From contig CAMKQS010000058.1 of NCBI GenBank assembly GCA_946414975.1, forward strand, positions 1-9,463: 9,463 bases of DNA, written 5' to 3'. The notes below the pieces were generated by a model. The model ran no database searches and was not told where the DNA came from. It saw nothing but the letters and a program-made list of their open reading frames with translations. Source of the stretch: an uncultured Caryophanales bacterium (lineage in GTDB: Bacteria; Bacillota_I; Bacilli_A; RF39; UBA660). Position numbers and translations under genes: made by a program. Below are positions 5,542-9,463 of the stretch, piece by piece. Position 1 is the stretch's first letter, and each line of letters begins with the position of its first letter.

Positions 5542-6816
5542 TTACGTGTCTATTTTTCCATAAATAGTTTCACAATTAACTTTCTTGTCACTAAACTTAA
5601 AACACTTTTTTAAATCATTAAAATTAAATGTTTCACTATTGTAATATATTCTTCCTAATACATCGCCTTTTTCAACACGATCATTTACTTTTTTAAATAA
5701 CTTTATTCCAACATTATAGTCAATAAAATCATCTTTATTTAATCTTCCAGCACCTAAATTAAGTGAGATTTTTCCTATTTCTAAAGCATCTATTTCCTTT
5801 ACAAAACCAGATTTATCACTAACAATATCAACGTAGTTAGCATCTATTTTAAATTTATCTAAAGTTCCATTTTGTTCATGAACAAATTTTTTAAAAGTAG
5901 TATACGCTTTATTATTTTCTATGTTAGTAAGTGCTAATTTATACGCTTGTTTTATACTAATGTTTTTTACATTACTAATTATAATAGATGCAATAGAATA
6001 AACAACCTCCATTAAATCCTGTGCACCTTTTCCTTTTAGTGCTTCAATACTTTCTTTTATTTCCAATTTATTTCCAACACAATATCCTAATGGTTGATTC
6101 ATATTTGTAAGCAAGCAAATAACTTTCTTATTATAACGTTTACCTATATCTATTAAGTAATGAGCAAGCTTTATTGCATCTTTCTTTGTTTTCATAAGTG
6201 CACCCTTACCTACTTTAACATCTATAACAATTAAATCTGCATTACTAGCTAGTTTTTTAGACATGATACTTGATGCAATTAAAGCAATAGAGTCAACTGT
6301 AGCAGTTACGTCTCTTAAAGCATATATTTTTTTATCAGCAATATCTAAATTAGCCGTTGCTTGCGTGATTGCTATATTAATATTATTTACTTGATTTATA
6401 AATTTATCCTCATCAAGACTAACATTAAATCCGTCAATACCTTCTAATTTATCTATAGTACCACCAGTATATCCTAATCCTCTGCCACTCATCTTAGCAA
6501 CCTTTATTCCAAGTGATGCAAGTAATGGTGCAAGTATTATAGTCACTTTATCACCAATTCCTCCTGTTGAATGCTTATCAACAACAACACCATCTATTTT
6601 AGATAAATCAAGTATTTCTCCACTTTTTAACATACAATCTGTTAAATTTAATGTTTCTAAAAAAGTCATGCCATTAATTGTAATTGCCATCAAAAGTGCA
6701 CTCATTTGATAATCAGCAACACTTCCGTCTACAAATCCATTAACAGCATAACTAATTTCTTCTTTTGTAAGTTCTTTATTTAATCTTTTTTTATTTATAA
6801 TTTCTTTTATATTCAT
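5542..6816 (-). CDS. pdp: Pyrimidine-nucleoside phosphorylase / thymidine phosphorylase
   Basis: This enzyme cleaves uridine, thymidine or deoxyuridine with phosphate to the base and (deoxy)ribose-1-phosphate in the cytoplasm. The 424-residue protein shows the family's three parts: an N-terminal helical domain (about 1-65), a central phosphate-binding domain, and a C-terminal PYNP domain (about 340-410). The phosphate loop is KHSTGGIGDK (81-90), the family signature is SGRGLGYTGGTIDKLEGI (110-127), and the base-binding residues R168, S183 and K187 agree with the Bacillus-type enzyme. The spacing and Gram-positive context favour Pdp (dual uridine/thymidine) over strict DeoA, though sequence alone does not settle it. 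The start has a modest AAGGGA site. It is 33 bases after the 144-residue gene and in one operon with sufU. The deoC and cdd genes, common neighbours, are not in the window. Confidence 0.93.
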   Translation of the reverse strand: MNIKEIINKKRLNKELTKEEISYAVNGFVDGSVADYQMSALLMAITINGMTFLETLNLTDCMLKSGEILDLSKIDGVVVDKHSTGGIGDKVTIILAPLLASLGIKVAKMSGRGLGYTGGTIDKLEGIDGFNVSLDEDKFINQVNNINIAITQATANLDIADKKIYALRDVTATVDSIALIASSIMSKKLASNADLIVIDVKVGKGALMKTKKDAIKLAHYLIDIGKRYNKKVICLLTNMNQPLGYCVGNKLEIKESIEALKGKGAQDLMEVVYSIASIIISNVKNISIKQAYKLALTNIENNKAYTTFKKFVHEQNGTLDKFKIDANYVDIVSDKSGFVKEIDALEIGKISLNLGAGRLNKDDFIDYNVGIKLFKKVNDRVEKGDVLGRIYYNSETFNFNDLKKCFKFSDKKVNCETIYGKIDT

Positions 6817-6849
6817 ACTATCCCTTTTTTCTTTTATTTTTTTATTATT

Positions 6850-7284
6850 TTATTTTTTTCTACTTTTTATTTTTTTATGTGATATTTCATTATTAACTAA
6901 ATTTAAATAATTTTCATTATCTATAACATTTCCATTTTCAAATGTTTTTCCCATCTCTAAATCTTTTCTAATATCTTGTGCCTTTATTAATATATTGCTA
7001 TCAACTTCACACATAGTTCCTGCAGTTAGCTTTAAAATTGCATATCTGTTTTCATCTTTAATTTTTTTATAGCTCATACCATAAAAATGAATTGTACTCA
7101 TCTCTATATAATCATATTGATGTAAAGTATTAATGTCTATTGCAATTGACTTATTTCTATCTAAGACGCATAAACGATATGGATAATCATTTCTCATGGG
7201 TCTTAAACAAGGACTATTATTTAAATTTACATGTTCAAATGGACATATTTGTAATTCACATAACTCATATTTTTCTCTCATCAT
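6850..7284 (-). CDS. Conserved-looking hypothetical protein with four N-terminal cysteines
   Basis: I do not recognise this 144-residue protein. No signal peptide or membrane helix is visible, so it should be cytoplasmic. Its N-terminal 40 residues hold four cysteines, C9, C14, C26 and C39 (spacing X4, X11, X12), set among CPFE, CLRPMRNDYPYRLC and similar stretches; a fifth is at C92. Such spacing could bind zinc or an Fe-S cluster, but no known motif is matched. The C-terminus ends in a basic KKIKSRKK tail. I chose ATG 7284, because AAAAGG at 7290-7295 sits five bases upstream and overlaps the alternative GTG start at 7290; ATG 7281 is also possible. The gene overlaps the end of sufU by 20 bases, which suggests translational coupling, and it precedes pdp in the same operon. 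A link to Fe-S assembly is only inferred from this position. Confidence 0.7.
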   Translation of the reverse strand: MMREKYELCELQICPFEHVNLNNSPCLRPMRNDYPYRLCVLDRNKSIAIDINTLHQYDYIEMSTIHFYGMSYKKIKDENRYAILKLTAGTMCEVDSNILIKAQDIRKDLEMGKTFENGNVIDNENYLNLVNNEISHKKIKSRKK

Positions 7285-7702
7285 ATTCACCTTTTAACGC
7301 TTTCTTAATTCCCCACCACGAAAGTAGTGCACATTTTTTTCTATTTGGTTGATGTGCTATATCACTATAAACTATTGCTTGCTCTAATATATCACTATTA
7401 TATTCTTTTTCATCTATCATATATTCATAATTTTTTAATATTTCTAAAGCTTCTTTTTTTGTTTTACCAATAAGTGTTTCTATCATAATAGATGTCGCAC
7501 TCGTACATATCGCACATGCCTCACCGTCAAATCTTATATCTACAATTTTATCATCTTTAATTTTTACAAGCAAATTAATTTCATCAATACAAGATTCATT
7601 ATTCATATTAACAAAACCATAACTGCTATCTTCTATAAGCCCTTTATTTTTAGGATTTTGATAGTGCTCCATAATAATAGTTCGCTTTAAATTATTATCC
7701 AT
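7265..7702 (-). CDS. sufU: Fe-S cluster assembly protein SufU (IscU/NifU-like)
   Basis: SufU works with the cysteine desulfurase SufS in the Gram-positive SUF system, accepting persulfide sulfur in a zinc-dependent way. The 145-residue protein has the SufU fold: the N-terminal helix (LKRTIIMEHYQNPKNKG), then C38 and D40 in the usual CxD motif (here CID rather than CGD), C63 in GEACAICTSATS, and C124 in RKKCALLSW. These give the three Cys and one Asp ligands of the zinc/sulfur-transfer site. An extra cysteine, C66, follows C63. The stretch between C63 and C124 carries the 18-20 residue insertion typical of SufU as opposed to IscU. The sufC, sufD, sufS and sufB genes usually clustered with it are absent here. 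The ribosome binding site is weak (GGTGA), and a good promoter lies just upstream. Confidence 0.9.
   Translation of the reverse strand: MDNNLKRTIIMEHYQNPKNKGLIEDSSYGFVNMNNESCIDEINLLVKIKDDKIVDIRFDGEACAICTSATSIMIETLIGKTKKEALEILKNYEYMIDEKEYNSDILEQAIVYSDIAHQPNRKKCALLSWWGIKKALKGEYDERKI
7290..7295 (-). promoter_or_regulatory. Ribosome binding site deciding the start of the 144-residue gene
   Basis: AAAAGG on the minus strand lies inside the sufU coding end, five bases before ATG 7284. It overlaps the first base of the GTG at 7288-7290, so that GTG cannot be the start served by this site. Confidence 0.5.
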
Positions 7703-7717
7703 AGTATCACCAACCTC

Positions 7718-7746
7718 ATTATATTATAATTACTAAAAAATTACAA
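7718..7746 (-). promoter_or_regulatory. Promoter of the sufU-hyp-pdp-rpoZ-brkB operon
   Basis: On the minus strand TTGTAA (7741-7746) and TATAAT (7718-7723) have a 17-base spacer. The -10 is perfect and the -35 matches 4 of 6. It lies directly after the stop codon of the 454-residue gene, so sufU and the following genes can be transcribed on their own, with or without read-through since no terminator is seen here. Confidence 0.65.
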
Positions 7747-7749
7747 TTA

Positions 7750-9114
7750 TTATTTTAATTTTATCTTACCTGGTTCTTCTCCTGTTATTATTTCATATAT
7801 TTGATTATACATAATATTAGATTTAAATTCATTTATATAATTTATAATTTCCATATCATTAGTAAGAGAATAGTATGTTTTTATAAATAATACTTTTTGT
7901 AAGAAAAATCTATCATAATTAGATGTAAATATTTCATTTATAAAATACATAACCTCATCAGCAAACATCATATAATCTCCATCATCTAATTTTCTATATT
8001 CACTTAAAATATATGCTATTTCATCACTATTTTTCTCATATAATTTCACATCAATATTATCATTTAAATACTTCAATCTTGTAACTAATCTATTTATCTC
8101 TTTTGATGAATCTTTATATCTTTCTTTCATTGATTCAAGTATAGTTATATACTGAAGAGAAAATATAGTTTCTTTTCTAGAAAAGTTACATACTCCACCT
8201 AATCCATTTGGAAATGCCTCTTCCATTCTTGTAGGTGAAAAATCACTATCAAACTCTTCAAATGAATCAAACTCTTCAATATCATCATCTTCATAATCAT
8301 CTACATTATCATCTACATTATCATCATAATATTCCTCATTTGGATCCATTTCATAATCACTTGTATCATTAATACTAGCCTCATCATTATAATCTAAAAC
8401 ACTATCTAAATCATATTTAACTTTAGTTCTATAAAGTACCGAATATGTAAATAATGCATTTTGACTAGGTATATCAAGTAATTTAACTATATCAGTATTT
8501 TCATCAAAATGATCGCTTTGTTCATATTTAGTAATATCAATTGGATAAACTACATAATCTTCTTCTAAATCCTCATATATTTGATCATGAAGAGTAGTTA
8601 TCATTGCAATATAATCTTCCCCTAAGCTTTCTATTTCATCTAATATTTGTTTTCTATTCTTAAACAACTCTTCAATCTTTTTATTATTCTTATTATCAGA
8701 ATTACTCATATATAATTTTTCAATTCTTTTTTCAAATTTATAATATCTATATATTAGTTCTATAGGTTGAGTAATCTTTAAATATTTAAATATCCTAGTA
8801 TCATAATCTATATATCTTAAAACTGTAATATCATTAATTTTTTCGTCTATATTATGAACAGTAACATCATCATTTAAAACAATAAAACCGTTTTTATAAT
8901 ATAAGATATCTGAACACTCATCTAAAAAATTCATAAATTCTTTTTGTTCATCAATAGGCTTAAAACAAATATAATCTTCTCTAGTTATAGTTTCTAGTAC
9001 TCTTCTTCCTTCAAGAGCTTTTACCAAAGACAATTCTCTTCTATTACCAAATAATAAATTTATTCTTAATAAGAAAAGTGTTGTATAACTAAAGCTTTCA
9101 TCAACTTCACTCAT
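7750..9114 (-). CDS. Hypothetical protein with a highly acidic central segment
   Basis: I cannot assign a family to this 454-residue protein. It has no signal peptide or clear membrane helix and is probably cytoplasmic. The N-terminal part (1-240) is mixed helical, with a likely coiled or extended helix near 118-165 (IEKLYMSNSD, IEELFKNRKQILDEIESL). Residues 241-291 form a strongly acidic low-complexity stretch with repeated VDDN/VDDY and EEFDS units and a phenylalanine/aspartate pattern. A short conserved-looking segment follows (FSPTRMEEAFPNGLGGVCNF, about 292-311), then a helical C-terminal domain rich in Tyr, Phe and Asp. The acidic region is encoded by two small tandem repeats and may vary in length. 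A GGGGGGA site seven bases before the ATG supports the start. It lies between the spoVS terminator and the sufU promoter, so it is probably transcribed alone. Confidence 0.8.
   Translation of the reverse strand: MSEVDESFSYTTLFLLRINLLFGNRRELSLVKALEGRRVLETITREDYICFKPIDEQKEFMNFLDECSDILYYKNGFIVLNDDVTVHNIDEKINDITVLRYIDYDTRIFKYLKITQPIELIYRYYKFEKRIEKLYMSNSDNKNNKKIEELFKNRKQILDEIESLGEDYIAMITTLHDQIYEDLEEDYVVYPIDITKYEQSDHFDENTDIVKLLDIPSQNALFTYSVLYRTKVKYDLDSVLDYNDEASINDTSDYEMDPNEEYYDDNVDDNVDDYEDDDIEEFDSFEEFDSDFSPTRMEEAFPNGLGGVCNFSRKETIFSLQYITILESMKERYKDSSKEINRLVTRLKYLNDNIDVKLYEKNSDEIAYILSEYRKLDDGDYMMFADEVMYFINEIFTSNYDRFFLQKVLFIKTYYSLTNDMEIINYINEFKSNIMYNQIYEIITGEEPGKIKLK
8250..8322 (-). repeat. Two short direct repeats encoding the acidic segment
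   Basis: A 12-base unit, atctacattatc, occurs twice head to tail at 8299-8310 and 8311-8322, giving the repeated VDDN. The 12-base unit caaactcttcaa occurs at 8250-8261 and 8268-8279 with an 18-base period, giving EEFDS twice. Both keep the reading frame, which suggests growth by in-frame duplication. Confidence 0.7.
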
Positions 9115-9139
9115 TATAATCCCCCCATAGATAAGATGT

Positions 9140-9168
9140 ATTATATCAGAAATTAAAAAAAAGAAAAA
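9140..9168 (-). promoter_or_regulatory. Extended -10 promoter of the 454-residue gene
   Basis: On the minus strand TATAAT (9140-9145) is preceded by TGA (9146-9148), an extended -10. The -35 region (about 9163-9168) is T-rich with no good match, and it overlaps the T-tract of the spoVS terminator. The position just before the GGGGGGA ribosome binding site fits. Confidence 0.45.
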
Positions 9169-9183
9169 GACCTAATTGGCCTC
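9155..9183 (-). terminator. Intrinsic terminator of spoVS, overlapping its stop codon
   Basis: On the minus strand GAGGCC (9178-9183) pairs with GGTCTT (9167-9172), including two G-U pairs, around an AATTA loop. A long T-tract (9155-9168, broken by one C) follows. The stem starts inside the last codons of spoVS. Confidence 0.65.
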
Positions 9184-9432
9184 TACAATTAATTTTATAG
9201 CTGTACGCTCTTCTCCATCGATATTAATATCAGTAAAAGCAGGTATACATACCAAGTTTTTACCACTTGGAGCAACAAAACCTCTAGCTATAGCAATTGA
9301 CTTTACTGCTTGATTTAAAGCTCCTGCACCTATTGCCTGTATTTCAACAGAACCTTGTTCTCTTATTACATTAGCAAGTGCTCCTGCAACTGAATTAGGG
9401 TTTGATTTAGTCCCTACTTTAAGTGTTTCCAT
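9172..9432 (-). CDS. spoVS: Stage V sporulation protein S (SpoVS)
   Basis: SpoVS is a small Alba-superfamily-like protein that in Bacillus subtilis is needed for spore coat assembly and passage beyond stage V; relatives also occur in some non-sporulating bacteria. The protein matches the family along its whole length, with SPNSVAGALA-like NPNSVAGALA (11-20), IQAIGAGALNQAVK (31-44), IARGFVAPSG (48-57) and IPAFTDI.IDGEERTAIKLIVE (63-84). I chose the ATG at 9432, giving 86 residues beginning METLKV. That is the family start and length, and it has AAAGGA nine bases upstream; the in-frame ATG at 9438 is only three bases from that site. A TATACT at 9455-9460 could be its -10, but the -35 is beyond the window edge. 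A terminator follows directly, so it is probably transcribed alone or is the last gene of its unit. Confidence 0.93.
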   Translation of the reverse strand: METLKVGTKSNPNSVAGALANVIREQGSVEIQAIGAGALNQAVKSIAIARGFVAPSGKNLVCIPAFTDINIDGEERTAIKLIVEAN

Positions 9433-9441
9433 AATCATTCA

Positions 9442-9447
9442 TCCTTT
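9442..9447 (-). promoter_or_regulatory. Ribosome binding site deciding the spoVS start
   Basis: AAAGGA on the minus strand is nine bases from the ATG at 9432 and only three from the ATG at 9438. Together with the family's MExLKV N-terminus, this favours the inner start. Confidence 0.55.
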
Positions 9448-9463
9448 CTAATTAAGTATATTA

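Noticed and set aside
5520..5550. Inverted repeats around the pdp stop codon as a terminator
   Set aside because: Arms are only four bases (ACAC/GTGT or GACA/TGTC) with no T-run placed after them.
7140..7352. Plus-strand open frame of about 70 codons
   Set aside because: It is antisense to the 144-residue gene and sufU and has no ribosome binding site or family features.
8250..8322. Short tandem repeats as a CRISPR array
   Set aside because: Units are 12 bases without spacers and lie in-frame in a coding region as a protein repeat.
1..9463. tRNA, rRNA or known riboswitch in the intergenic regions
   Set aside because: The gaps are short and AT-rich, and I saw no conserved cores; the hairpins found are explained as terminators or palindromes.

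Overview
The window is very AT-rich, and every gene I can support lies on the minus strand. SpoVS, the lone SufU scaffold, the YmfF/YmfH peptidase pair and AGGAGG-type ribosome binding sites point to a low-GC Firmicute, probably an uncultured gut Bacilli lineage near RF39 or Erysipelotrichales (inference). Conserved tryptophans are TGG and no gene has an internal TGA, so the standard bacterial code fits.

Read in transcription order, from right to left: spoVS (ending in its own terminator); a 454-residue protein of unknown function with an acidic middle, behind its own extended -10; a five-gene run sufU, small Cys-containing protein, pdp, rpoZ, brkB, which starts at a promoter just before sufU and ends at a strong hairpin near 4341-4367; a second operon deoD, ymfF, ymfH with its own promoter; then secG behind a perfect TTGACA-N17-TATAAT promoter and ahead of an AT-rich terminator. 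After secG come a second terminator, a short pseudopilin gene, and an intergenic stretch with a long palindrome and a terminator-like hairpin. The first codons of a leftward gene at the edge look like a MobV/Mob_Pre relaxase.

Most of the window is housekeeping: nucleoside salvage (DeoD and pyrimidine nucleoside phosphorylase, in two operons), Fe-S assembly (SufU), RNA polymerase omega, and protein export (SecG). The accessory part is positions 1-530. The pseudopilin there has a non-standard leader cleavage site and looks cut short, and it lies next to a probable mobilisation gene, so this is a possible edge of an integrated mobilisable element. The two unassigned proteins (454 aa and 144 aa) that flank sufU are the best candidates for undescribed biology. 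I do not see a clear new defence or other multi-gene system here.
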